The notes under the pieces were generated by a model that saw nothing but the letters and a program-made list of their open reading frames with translations, searched no databases and had not been told where the DNA came from. A stretch of 47,364 bases of DNA from Bacteroidota bacterium (GTDB lineage: Bacteria > Bacteroidota > Bacteroidia > 2-12-FULL-35-15), in assembly GCA_947466965.1 (NCBI GenBank), contig CANIFU010000001.1, positions 125,885 to 173,248 on the forward strand, written 5' to 3'. Below are positions 27,145-36,500 of this stretch, piece by piece. The translations under genes were made by a program, and so were the position numbers. The stretch's first letter is position 1. The number at the start of each line of letters is the position of its first letter.

Positions 27145-30063
27145 TTAGTAACCGAAAATTTCCTCTAGCTCCAAAAACTTTACTGTGCCATATTTTTCAA
27201 GCGTTTTAATATCTAAATCCTCTTTTTTTCCAATTACAAGAACGGTGTATTTCTTATTTTTTACATGAATTTCTTCGAAAGATTTTAATTCATCAAACGT
27301 GATCATAGGAACACGAGCGTATATATCTTTTCTGATATCGTAATCGTTACCCAGTCGAAGTGCACTTTCATAATTAAACAAAATATTTGCTTTCGTAATG
27401 CGTTCTGTTCGTATTCCTTGAATGATTGATTCTTTTGACGCATTAAAATTATTTTCTGCTTTCGGCATGTTATTGAGAAGTTCCATCATACCAGCCATGG
27501 CTTCAGGCAATTTGTCGGCTTGGGTACCGATATATGAAAAAACATAATTGTTTTCTGTTTTATTATTTGCAGAACTATAATTTGAATATACTGAATATGC
27601 TAAAGCTTTTGATTCTCTCATTTCCTGAAAAACAATAGAAGACATTCCGCCACCAAAATATTCGTTAAACAATCTGATGTTGGGAACATTTCTTCTGTCG
27701 TATTTTTCATCTTTGGATATAAAAATAACTTCTGCCTGTTTCATGTCGTAATTCACAGCATACACATTTGTGTTTGCATCTGTTTCTTCAAATTTCACAG
27801 GTAGAGGAGTCGGTATTAATTGTTCTGGAGTTAAATGTAATTTGTTTAGCATTGCTGTCAAATCTGAAAGGTCGTTATCGCCATAATACAAAACGCTGTG
27901 TTGATAGGATGTAATACTGTTAATGATTTTAATCAATTCGGAAGATTTTAAATTTTGCAATTCTGTTGTAGATAAAATATTTGTATAAGGAGAGTTTTTA
28001 CCATATTTACCAAACGAGGTAAGAGCTCCGAATAAAATTTCGCCTTTATTTAGTTTTGCATCCTCACGTTTTTTTAGGATATCAGAGATAAGGTTTTGAA
28101 GTGCCTCTTCATTTGGTTGAGCATTAGCTAATAAATTTTCAAAAAGTTTTGTTGCATTTTCAATGTTTTCTGAAAGTCCACTTAAGCTGACCCATGTCTG
28201 CTCTTCATCCACATAAACATCAAATGAACACCCCAATTTGAAAAACTCTTGTTGAACCTGAGCGGCAGTCAGCTCTTTTGTTCCTAAGTACTTTAAATAG
28301 TTGATAGCAACATTTGTTTTTTTGTTTTGGTTAGAACCCATATCGAAAACATAATACATGTCAAATGTTTTATTTTCATTATTCACATTGTATAAAACCT
28401 GAATCCCATTTTTTAGAGTTGCTTTTTTGATGTCTGTTGAATAATCAATAAAAACAGGCTCTATGTTTTTTATTGGTGAAGCAATCACAGCTTTTAAAAA
28501 ATCACTCTGATCATCGCGGTTAACATTTACAGGAGTGATTGCAGGCTTTTCAACTTTCATTACTGATTGATCTTCACCTGTTCGTTTATATACTAATACA
28601 TAATTATTTGTATAATTTTCCTTCGCAAAATCCATTATTTGTTGTTTTGTAATTTTAGATAGGCGATCAATTTCTGTAACTGTTTCTTTCCAACTTCTTT
28701 CTGAAATGAATGAGTTTACAAATGCATCTGCGCGTGCACTGTTGTATTCGTAGGTTTTTGTTTGTTGCAATCTCATATCCGTGATGATGGCACTCATGAT
28801 CCAATCAGGAAATTCGCCTTTTTTAACTTTTTCGATTTGTTCAAGTAAGAGGTCTTTCAATTGTTCTAATGATTGTCCTTCTTTGGGACTTCCGCTTAAA
28901 ATGTGAGCAGAATAATCTTTAAATTCCATATCAAAAGCTCCTGCTTCCAATACTTTTTGTTCCTGATTTAAATTTAAGTCAATCAATCCGGCTTTGCCGT
29001 TGGATATGATTTTATTAATCATCCTAATCATATCAGCATCATTGCTGCCTATTCCTTGGAAACGATATCCGATTATTACATTTTGAGCATCTGGTCCGAT
29101 TACTTCTTTCACTATCGGGGTAAGAATTGGATTTTCGATGAAGGGTGTATATGCAGGAATAGGTTTGCTTTTCCATGCTCCGAATTTTTTATCGATCATC
29201 TTAATTGTTGCATCAGGATCCAGATCTCCAGATAAACAGATGGCCATATTATTGGGAACATAATAGGTGTTGAAATATTTTTTTATTTCTGTTAAAGAAG
29301 GGTTTTTTAAATGATCGATTGTGCCAATGGTTGTTTGAGATCCGTATGTGTTGTTTGGGAACAACCCCTTGAATAGAGCTTCCCACGACTTTTCACCATC
29401 ATTATCTAACCCTCTGTTTTTTTCTTCATATACGGCTTCTAATTCTGTGTGAAATAGTCGCAAAACTGGATTCCGAAATCGTTCGGATTCTATGGTTGTC
29501 CATTTGTCTAATTGATTTGATGGAATATCATTTACATATACGGTTTGCTCAAGCCAGGTATATGCATTTGTTCCTTTTGCTCCTATATTTGAAAGCATTT
29601 TATCGTATTCGTTTGCAATTGCAAATGTGGAAGCGTATCCTGAAATACTATCAATTTTGTGATAAATTATTTTCCGTTTTGATTCGTCTTTTGTTTTACG
29701 GTAAACTTCATATAGCGCCTCAATTTTAGCTAATTCTATTTTTTCTTTGGCATAGTCTTTACTCCCGAATTTGTCAGTTCCTTTAAAAAGCATATGCTCT
29801 AAGTAATGCGCCAAACCTGTAGCATCTTTAGGGTCATTTTTACTACCAGCACGCGTTGCGATGTATGTTTGGATTCGTGGTGCGTTTTTGTAAACACTGA
29901 TGTATACACTTAGTCCGTTGTCTAATTTATAAATTCGTGCATTTAATGCATCACCGCTTATATTTTCGTATGTGTATATTTTTTGTGCGTTGGAAACAGA
30001 AATACTATTGAAAAGAATTAAAAACAGTGAACCGAAAACTTTTTTTGCGATTGATTTTATCAT
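27145..30063 (-). CDS. M16 family zinc metallopeptidase (pitrilysin/insulinase-like), exported
   Basis: 972 residues with a signal peptide (to SVSNAQ, ~27). The first M16 half has the inverted zinc motif HYLEH (His86, Glu89, His90) with the distal Glu in ELEAVYEEKNRGLD; the second half (from ~550) lacks HxxEH, as is usual for the two-domain enzymes. It probably degrades peptides in the periplasm. I chose the ATG at 30063 because it begins the signal peptide (MIKSIAKKVF); an in-frame codon at 30144 would add 27 residues in front of it. A terminator follows; lhgO lies upstream on the same strand. Confidence 0.93.
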   Translation of the reverse strand: MIKSIAKKVFGSLFLILFNSISVSNAQKIYTYENISGDALNARIYKLDNGLSVYISVYKNAPRIQTYIATRAGSKNDPKDATGLAHYLEHMLFKGTDKFGSKDYAKEKIELAKIEALYEVYRKTKDESKRKIIYHKIDSISGYASTFAIANEYDKMLSNIGAKGTNAYTWLEQTVYVNDIPSNQLDKWTTIESERFRNPVLRLFHTELEAVYEEKNRGLDNDGEKSWEALFKGLFPNNTYGSQTTIGTIDHLKNPSLTEIKKYFNTYYVPNNMAICLSGDLDPDATIKMIDKKFGAWKSKPIPAYTPFIENPILTPIVKEVIGPDAQNVIIGYRFQGIGSNDADMIRMINKIISNGKAGLIDLNLNQEQKVLEAGAFDMEFKDYSAHILSGSPKEGQSLEQLKDLLLEQIEKVKKGEFPDWIMSAIITDMRLQQTKTYEYNSARADAFVNSFISERSWKETVTEIDRLSKITKQQIMDFAKENYTNNYVLVYKRTGEDQSVMKVEKPAITPVNVNRDDQSDFLKAVIASPIKNIEPVFIDYSTDIKKATLKNGIQVLYNVNNENKTFDMYYVFDMGSNQNKKTNVAINYLKYLGTKELTAAQVQQEFFKLGCSFDVYVDEEQTWVSLSGLSENIENATKLFENLLANAQPNEEALQNLISDILKKREDAKLNKGEILFGALTSFGKYGKNSPYTNILSTTELQNLKSSELIKIINSITSYQHSVLYYGDNDLSDLTAMLNKLHLTPEQLIPTPLPVKFEETDANTNVYAVNYDMKQAEVIFISKDEKYDRRNVPNIRLFNEYFGGGMSSIVFQEMRESKALAYSVYSNYSSANNKTENNYVFSYIGTQADKLPEAMAGMMELLNNMPKAENNFNASKESIIQGIRTERITKANILFNYESALRLGNDYDIRKDIYARVPMITFDELKSFEEIHVKNKKYTVLVIGKKEDLDIKTLEKYGTVKFLELEEIFGY

Positions 30064-30224
30064 TTTATTATTATTTAAAATATTAATTAATGTACTAGTA
30101 GAAACTATTTTTGAGTTTTTTAATGTCTTATTTTGTAGGTTCATTTTAATAAATTCTCTGCATCCTCTTTATTCCTTTATATTTTGTATTTACTTTTCGG
30201 TTTTGAACTTTAATTAAAAAATTA

Positions 30225-30237
30225 GCTGAAGGTCAGC
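30225..30237 (-). terminator. Possible weak terminator after lhgO
   Basis: A 5-bp stem GCTGA/TCAGC with a 3-nt loop; on the minus strand it is followed by TAATTTTTT. It is short, so only a possible terminator about 95 bp after the lhgO stop. Confidence 0.35.
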
Positions 30238-30330
30238 CCTGTTTTTATAGAAATCATTGCGTTTGTTTTTTCGATAGACTGAATTGTTTTGAGGTTAAAA
30301 TATAAAAAAATTAAAAATCTAAAATCAATG

Positions 30331-31632
30331 TTACTGTAAATTAAAATGTTTTGTAGCCATTTCTTGTATTGCTGTTCCGATTGCTAATGAAGATGTTGCA
30401 GCAGGCGATGGTGCATTTAAAACATGAATTGCATTTCCGTTCAGTTCAATTTTAAAATCGTCTATCATTTCACCTTCCGGAGCAAGTGCCATCGCTCTTA
30501 CTCCAGCTCTTCCGGGTTTAAGGTCATCCATCTGAAGAGAGGGGATAAGTGTGCGCAAACGTTTTAAAAAGTATCTTTTTGAAAATGCACCACGGTATTC
30601 ATCAATACCAAATTTCATATTTTTTGCAAAGAATTTCCAAGTGCCTCCAAAACCAAATGCTTCAGTTGTATCTTTGAGTGAGAAATCTGTTTTTCCATAT
30701 CCTTCGCGTTTAAAAACAAAAACCGCGTTTGGTCCGCATTCTGTTCCACCGTGTATCATACGCGTAAAGTGAACGCCAAGAAATGGGTATTTGGGATTCG
30801 GAACGGGATAAATTAAGTTTTTTACTTTGCTTAATCCTTTATCCGTTAGGTCAAAATAGTCACCTCGAAAACCAACAATGGCTGTGTCGATTTTTGCTCC
30901 TTCTTTTTTCGCAATACGATCACTTTGTAAACCTGCACAAGTAATAATATAGGTTCCTCTGAACGTTCCCTTTTGAGTAATCACATTGGTATAACCTTCG
31001 TGTTTATCAAAAGCTTTTACTTCTTGTTCGGTTAGTACTTTGCTTTCTGAGAATTTGGAATGAATAAGTTCAACGTATTTTCTGCTGACATCAGCATAGT
31101 CAATAATGCCGGTACAAGGCACCCATAACCCTTCAATGCCTAAAACAAATGGTTCAATTTCTTTGATGCGTTTTGCATCAATTTTTTCTACTCCTTCCAC
31201 ACCATTGGCCAACCCGTTATTAAAAACTTTATTCATGTGTGCCAATTCAGAAGCATTGGTTGCAACTACAATTTTGCCGCAAATATCATGTTGTATTTTA
31301 TGTTCTTTTGCAAAAGCTACAAGTTCTCTTCTCCCATCCACACAATTTTTTGCTTTGTATGAGCCAGGTTTGTAATATAGTCCAGAGTGGATTACACCAG
31401 AGTTGTGACCAGTTTGATGGGCTGCCACTTCCTTTTCTTTTTCAAGGACAAGAATTTTTTTATTCGGATATTTTAAATTTATCTTATATGCAGCTGCTAG
31501 TCCTACTATTCCTCCACCTACTATTATTAAGTCAAATTGATTGTTTTTCACACTACTGTTTTTTGTAAAAATAAGGATTTGTTTTGATACTATTTTACGT
31601 GTTGAAATAAAAAAGGAGGCCATTATAGACAT
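30331..31632 (-). CDS. lhgO: L-2-hydroxyglutarate oxidase
   Basis: FAD enzyme that oxidises L-2-hydroxyglutarate to 2-oxoglutarate and passes electrons to the quinone pool. The FAD-binding motif DLIIVGGGIVGLAAAYK begins near residue 34; HQTGHNSGVIHSGLYYKPGS, here noted as HQTGHNSGVIH plus GLYYKPGS, is the family hallmark, and LNAPSPAATSSLAIG lies near the C-terminus. The 433-residue frame starts with two ATGs (31632, 31623), giving a ~27-residue extension absent from known LhgO. A GTG at 31551 would begin 7 residues before the FAD strand and is a credible alternative start. A role in clearing a by-product of 2-oxoglutarate metabolism is inferred. Confidence 0.9.
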   Translation of the reverse strand: MSIMASFFISTRKIVSKQILIFTKNSSVKNNQFDLIIVGGGIVGLAAAYKINLKYPNKKILVLEKEKEVAAHQTGHNSGVIHSGLYYKPGSYKAKNCVDGRRELVAFAKEHKIQHDICGKIVVATNASELAHMNKVFNNGLANGVEGVEKIDAKRIKEIEPFVLGIEGLWVPCTGIIDYADVSRKYVELIHSKFSESKVLTEQEVKAFDKHEGYTNVITQKGTFRGTYIITCAGLQSDRIAKKEGAKIDTAIVGFRGDYFDLTDKGLSKVKNLIYPVPNPKYPFLGVHFTRMIHGGTECGPNAVFVFKREGYGKTDFSLKDTTEAFGFGGTWKFFAKNMKFGIDEYRGAFSKRYFLKRLRTLIPSLQMDDLKPGRAGVRAMALAPEGEMIDDFKIELNGNAIHVLNAPSPAATSSLAIGTAIQEMATKHFNLQ

Positions 31633-31648
31633 CCTTTTATCGTAAATT

Positions 31649-32004
31649 TAGATGGGCGTTATTGAATAATTAATTTATACACTTTTAATCCTTCATTCGA
31701 TTTAATATTAACGTAATATAAATCCTTTGAAATATCTTGGGTATTGATTTCTTTATTGAAGTTTGAGGTTAAGTTGTTATCAGTTGTGCTGAAAATAATT
31801 TTCCATTGAGATAGGTGTATTTCCTGCATTGCAATCTAACTATTTATAAACAGCAGTTGTTGTATTTGCTGATAAAGTAAAGCCTGATGAGCTAGTAGTT
31901 AAGTCAAGCGCTGATATGGCTATATTTGAAGTTACAGTGCTATCGGATGTGTTGAAAGCATTTAAAACGTTAGTGTAAGTTCCAACAGATGTTTCTTTCT
32001 TTTG
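31649..32004 (-). pseudogene. Decayed gene for a T9SS-secreted protein (C-terminal remnant)
   Basis: On the minus strand 32004-31840 is open and reads ETSVGTYTNVLNAFNTSD and then AISALDLTTSSSGFTLS, ending at TAG. In another frame, 31819-31649 reads a 56-residue piece with WKIIFSTTDNNLTSNFN and ISKDLYYVNIKSNEGLKVYK ending LIIQ and TAA. The second piece has the look of a type A T9SS sorting domain (a G/DLYYVxI strand, then KVYKLIIQ). A frame change plus a stop separate the two, and no start or signal peptide is visible upstream. This explains most of the 490-bp gap between lhgO and pdhB. Parent family beyond T9SS is not recognised. Confidence 0.65.
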
Positions 32005-32093
32005 TTATTTAATTTTATAATTATTATTGAATATAGTTTAGCGTTTGTAATATAAAATCAATCACCTATACGTTATCTGTATCATAAAATCAT

Positions 32094-32101
32094 TAAATTT
32101 G
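32094..32101 (+). promoter_or_regulatory. Candidate -7 box of pdhB
   Basis: TAAATTTG lies 22 nt before the pdhB ATG. No clean TTTG is found at the expected -33 position. Confidence 0.5.
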
Positions 32102-32123
32102 TAGTCAAATAAATTAAAAGAAA

Positions 32124-33107
32124 ATGAGAACAATTGAATTTCGTGAAGCACTTCGTGAAGCAATGAATGAAGAAATGCGTAGAGATGAAAAAGTGTATTT
32201 GATGGGCGAAGAAGTTGCTGAATACAACGGTGCTTATAAAGTAAGTAAAGGCATGCTTACCGAGTTTGGTGAAAAACGAATAATTGATACACCCATTGCA
32301 GAGCTTGGTTTTACCGGTATTGCAATTGGTTCTGCCGTTAACGGACTTCGGCCTATTGTTGAATTTATGACGTTTAATTTTTCATTGGTGGCTATTGATC
32401 AGATTATTAATTCTGCTGCTAAAATGATGAGTATGAGCGGAGGTCAATTTCATGTTCCTATTGTTTTTCGGGGTGCTACAGCTTCTGCAGGGATGCTTAG
32501 TTCCCAGCATTCTCAAGCTTTTGATAATTGGTATGCCAACTGTCCTGGGCTAAAAGTAATTGTTCCTTCTAATCCTTACGACGCCAAAGGGCTTTTAAAG
32601 TCCGCTATCCGCGATAACGATCCCGTTATTTTTATGGAAAGTGAACAAATGTATGGTGACAAAGGGGAAGTGCCTGAAGGTGAATATTTAATTCCTATCG
32701 GCGTTGCCGATATTAAGCGCGAAGGAAAAGATGTTACGATTGTTTCTTTTGGTAAAATTATGAAACAAGCTTTAGCTGCTGCTGTTGAATTGGAGAAAGA
32801 AGGAATCAGTGTTGAAGTGATCGATTTAAGAACCATTCGCCCGATTGATTACGCAACAGTTATTAGTTCAGTGAAAAAAACGAATCGTCTTGTTGTTGTA
32901 GAAGAGGCTTGGCCGCTCGGTTCTATTGCTACTGAGGTTGCGTTTAAGGTACAAAAAGAAGCATTTGATTATTTAGATGCTCCTGTTATTCGAATCACTA
33001 CTGCTGATGTTCCATTGCCTTATGCGCCAACTTTAATTGAAGCATCCTTGCCAAATGTTGAGCGTGTTATAAAAGCTGTGAAAGAGGTAATGTATGTGAA
33101 GAAATAG
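32124..33107 (+). CDS. pdhB: Pyruvate dehydrogenase E1 component, beta subunit
   Basis: Beta half of the thiamine-diphosphate E1 enzyme that decarboxylates pyruvate for the pyruvate dehydrogenase complex. The 327 residues have the conserved IEFREALREAMNEEM start, MGEEVAEYNGAYKVSKG near 28, DTPIAELGFTGIAIGSA near 55, SQHSQAFDNWYANCPGLKV near 128 and the C-terminal domain with EEAWPLGSIATEV. Length is standard. The alpha subunit is not adjacent, as is common in Bacteroidota where pdhA and pdhB are separate; a branched-chain 2-oxoacid role is less likely but not excluded. A terminator follows. Confidence 0.92.
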   Translation: MRTIEFREALREAMNEEMRRDEKVYLMGEEVAEYNGAYKVSKGMLTEFGEKRIIDTPIAELGFTGIAIGSAVNGLRPIVEFMTFNFSLVAIDQIINSAAKMMSMSGGQFHVPIVFRGATASAGMLSSQHSQAFDNWYANCPGLKVIVPSNPYDAKGLLKSAIRDNDPVIFMESEQMYGDKGEVPEGEYLIPIGVADIKREGKDVTIVSFGKIMKQALAAAVELEKEGISVEVIDLRTIRPIDYATVISSVKKTNRLVVVEEAWPLGSIATEVAFKVQKEAFDYLDAPVIRITTADVPLPYAPTLIEASLPNVERVIKAVKEVMYVKK

Positions 33108-33110
33108 CAA

Positions 33111-33136
33111 GGTGATTAAGTGATAAGGTAGTAAAG
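33111..33136 (+). repeat. Degenerate inverted copy of the 33211-33507 repeat words
   Basis: GGTGATTAAGTGATAAGG and GTAGTAAAG directly follow the pdhB stop. They resemble the reverse complement of the ACCTCATY words beyond the terminator, so the terminator is flanked by opposed arms of the same simple word. Confidence 0.5.
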
Positions 33137-33167
33137 ATATAAAGGAAATATTCCATCTGTAAAAAAT

Positions 33168-33207
33168 AAAAAGAGTGCTGAAATCTTAATTTCAGCACTC
33201 TTTTTTT
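33168..33207. terminator. Bidirectional rho-independent terminator
   Basis: Stem AAGAGTGCTGAAAT / ATTTCAGCACTCTT (14 bp) with the 4-nt loop CTTA, flanked by A-rich and T7 tracts. It serves pdhB on the plus strand and could serve the convergent large gene after the repeat on the minus strand. Confidence 0.92.
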
Positions 33208-33210
33208 ATT

Positions 33211-33507
33211 ACCTCATTACCTCATTACCTCATTACCTCATCACCTCATCACCTCATCACCTCATCACCTCATCACTTCATCAATCATCACCTCATCAAT
33301 CATCACCTCATTACCTCATCACCTCATCACCTCATCACTTCATCAATCATCACCTAATCAATCATCACCTCATCAATCATCAATCATCACCTCATTACCT
33401 CATCACTTCATCAATCATCACCTCATCACTTCATCACCTCATCAATCATCACCTCATTACCTCATCACCTCATCACTCATCACCTCACCACATCATTACT
33501 TCATCAC
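33211..33507. repeat. Mosaic tandem repeat of 8-bp and 7-bp words
   Basis: About 297 bp are built almost entirely from ACCTCATC, ACCTCATT, ACTTCATC (8 bp) and AATCATC (7 bp), in irregular order. The array starts 3 bases after the terminator T-tract and ends at the stop codon of the T9SS gene on the minus strand. The mixed word lengths shift the frame continually and stops appear in every frame, so it is not coding. It is not a CRISPR: there are no unique spacers. Confidence 0.92.
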
Positions 33508-36500
33508 CTATTTTACAACAGTAACAGTTCCGATGTAATTGTGTTTCTTATCGAATACGTCAGTTAATTTCACTTTCCAAACATAAACATCTTGTTGTGC
33601 TATATCTTTTCCGTGATTTGCCTTACCATCCCAATATTTATTTAGTTCATCTGCAAAGAAAATTAAATTACCCCAACGGTCGAATACAAACAATTCATAT
33701 TTCGTTATTCCAACGCCCTTACCGTAAAAGAAATCGTTAATGCCATCATCGTTGGGAGAGAATGCATTTGGAATAAAGAAGGTGAATTCAGGTGCAATTA
33801 CAATTGGATGTGAAACAACATCGGTACAACCATGAGCATCAACAACAGTTAATGTTACCGTATATGTTCCGTCAACTATAGAGGGATAAATATGTGTTGG
33901 ATTTGAATTTGTACCATTTAAACTTCCATCGCCAAAATCCCAGGTCCATGAAGTAATTGGAGCTACAGATGACGATTGATCGGTAAAATTAACAGTCGGT
34001 TCGGTCACCGTTGCAGGGTTAGGAGATGCTGTAAATTCTGCAATAGGGTTTGGAAATACCGTAATGTAGTTTAGGTAGGTATCTGTTGCAACACAACCTC
34101 CTAATGTTGAGGAAACAGTTAATCCAACAGTATATTGACCAGTATTCGTGTAACAATGCAAAGGAGGATTTTGTCCAACGAATGTTGTCCCGTCTCCAAA
34201 TGTCCAATTCCATGTTGCAATTGTGCTTCCTACAACTGTTGATGCATCCGTAAAATTAACACATACTGGAGAACATCCTGAAAGCAAATCTCCTGAAAAA
34301 ACAACGACAGGAATAGGGAGAACTGTAACCGTTACTGTTGCTGTTAAAGGAGGAGAACAACCATCATTGGCAGTTACCGTATAAGTTGTAGTTGTAACTG
34401 GGGAAGCTGATGGATTGGCAATGCCTGCATTGCTTAGACCTGTTGCCGGTGACCATGAATAAGTATATGGTCCACCTGAACCTAATCCAGCTAAAGCAGA
34501 AATAGGAGTTGAACCACCCGGACAAATAGATGTTGATCCGTTAGCAGCAAGAGTCATTGGCGGGTTTATAGTAACAGTAACGTTTACCGCAGCAGCCGGG
34601 CAGCCATTCGCATCGAAAGCATTTACTGTATAAACCGTTGTTGCAACTGGTGAAGCAGTAGGATTTGCAATATTCGTTGCACTTAATCCTGTTGCTGGTG
34701 ACCATGAATAGGTATATGGTCCACCATTTCCTCCACTGGCAATTGCAGTTAAAATAGTACTAGCTCCAATGCATATTGTTGGTGAAACAATAGGCGCAAG
34801 TAAAACTAATGAAGGCTCCGTAATTATTACACTAGTTGTTGAGGTGCAACCATTTGCATCCGTTATTGTACAGGTGTAATTTCCATTGCATAGTCCAGTA
34901 GCTGTTGCAGTAAGTTGAGCAGGAACGGTGTTCCATGAATAGCCATAAGCTGCACCCATTGTTCCTCCATTTCCAGCAGCAGTTGCAGTTCCATCACAAA
35001 CACCATTACAACTTGCATTGGATGAAGCAGTGATTGAAGCTGTTAATAATGTAGGTTGAATAATGGAAGTATCATTTGTTGCTGTGCAGCCCCATGAGTC
35101 AGTAACGGTTACCGAATAGCTACCTGGACATAGAGATCCACAGGATGCAGCAATACATCCTGAATTCCATAAATAGGTATAACCAGATGTTCCTCCTGTA
35201 GGAATGCAAATTGTTTGTCCATTACATGCACCAAAACAAGTTACATCAATACCTGCAATAGCAACATTAATTTGCGGATCAGCATAAATTGTCACATTAT
35301 CGGTGCCAACACATCCACTTGCATCTGTAACAGTAACGGTGTAATTGGTAGTTGTTGCAGCGTTTGCAATTGGATTGAAAATAGTTGTACTACTCAATCC
35401 TGCAGCAGCAGTCCAAACATAAGTATACCCCGCTCCATTTGGAGTGACATTCAATGTCGTATTTCCACCAAAGCAAAGTGTATCATCTGGTCCGGCATTT
35501 ACAGCTAATCCCGGAGCAATGGTCACCGTAACTGGAGTTAATGGGCTCGGACAACCAAGGATTGTCGTTTGAACATAGTATGTTGTAGCTGTAGTTAAAA
35601 GCGGAGTCGTATAACTGGCATTTGTAATTAACAATGTTCCAGCGGCAGGGGCGTCATACCATTCGTATGTTCCACCTGGAGCACTTGCCGTTAAAGTTGT
35701 TGAGTTGTTAATACAAACGGAAGCTCCTAAAGCAGTGGGAGCAGCGGGTGTAGGATTAACAGTGATTGTATAGGTGTTGGGTGTTCCAGGACAACCTGCA
35801 ACAGTTGGTGTTACAGAAATGGTTGCTGTAATGGCAGCACCTGTTAAATTTGTAGCTATAAATGCCGGGGTATTTCCTGCGCCGGATGCAGCAAGTCCTA
35901 TTGCCGGATTAGAGTTAGTCCATGTAAATGTTCCTCCAGCTGGAGTGCTTGTAAATACAGATGCAGGAATGTTACCGCCATTGCAAATAGTAATGTTTGC
36001 TGGTACAGTAACAGTTGGGGTTGGATTAACAGTGATTGTATAAGTGTTCGGTGTTCCCGGACAACCAGCTACCGTTGGTGTAACGGTTATTGTAGAGGTG
36101 ATTGCTGCTACTGTTGAGTTGGTTGCTGTAAAAGATGGTGTATTTCCTGTTCCGGAAGCTGCTAATCCAATGGCAGCATTTGTATTTGTCCAAGAATATG
36201 ATGCACCAGCAGGAGCACTAACATACGCACTTGCAGGAACATTCCCGCCATTACACACTGTAATGTTTGCCGGAACTGTAACTGTAGGAGTAGGATTTAC
36301 AGTGATTGTAAAAGTATTCGGTGTCCCCGGACAACCTGCTAAAGTTGCTGTAACAGTAATGGTTCCCGTTATGGCAGCAGTTGTTGCATTTGTAGCTGTG
36401 AATGCAGGAACGCTTCCAACACCAGAGCCACCTAAACCAATGGCCGTGTTGGAGTTTGTCCACGAAAACGTTGCTCCCACGGGAACACTCGTGAATCCTG

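Noticed and set aside
33211-33507. CRISPR array
   Set aside because: The units are 7-8 bp, contiguous and have no unique spacers; no cas genes are in the window.
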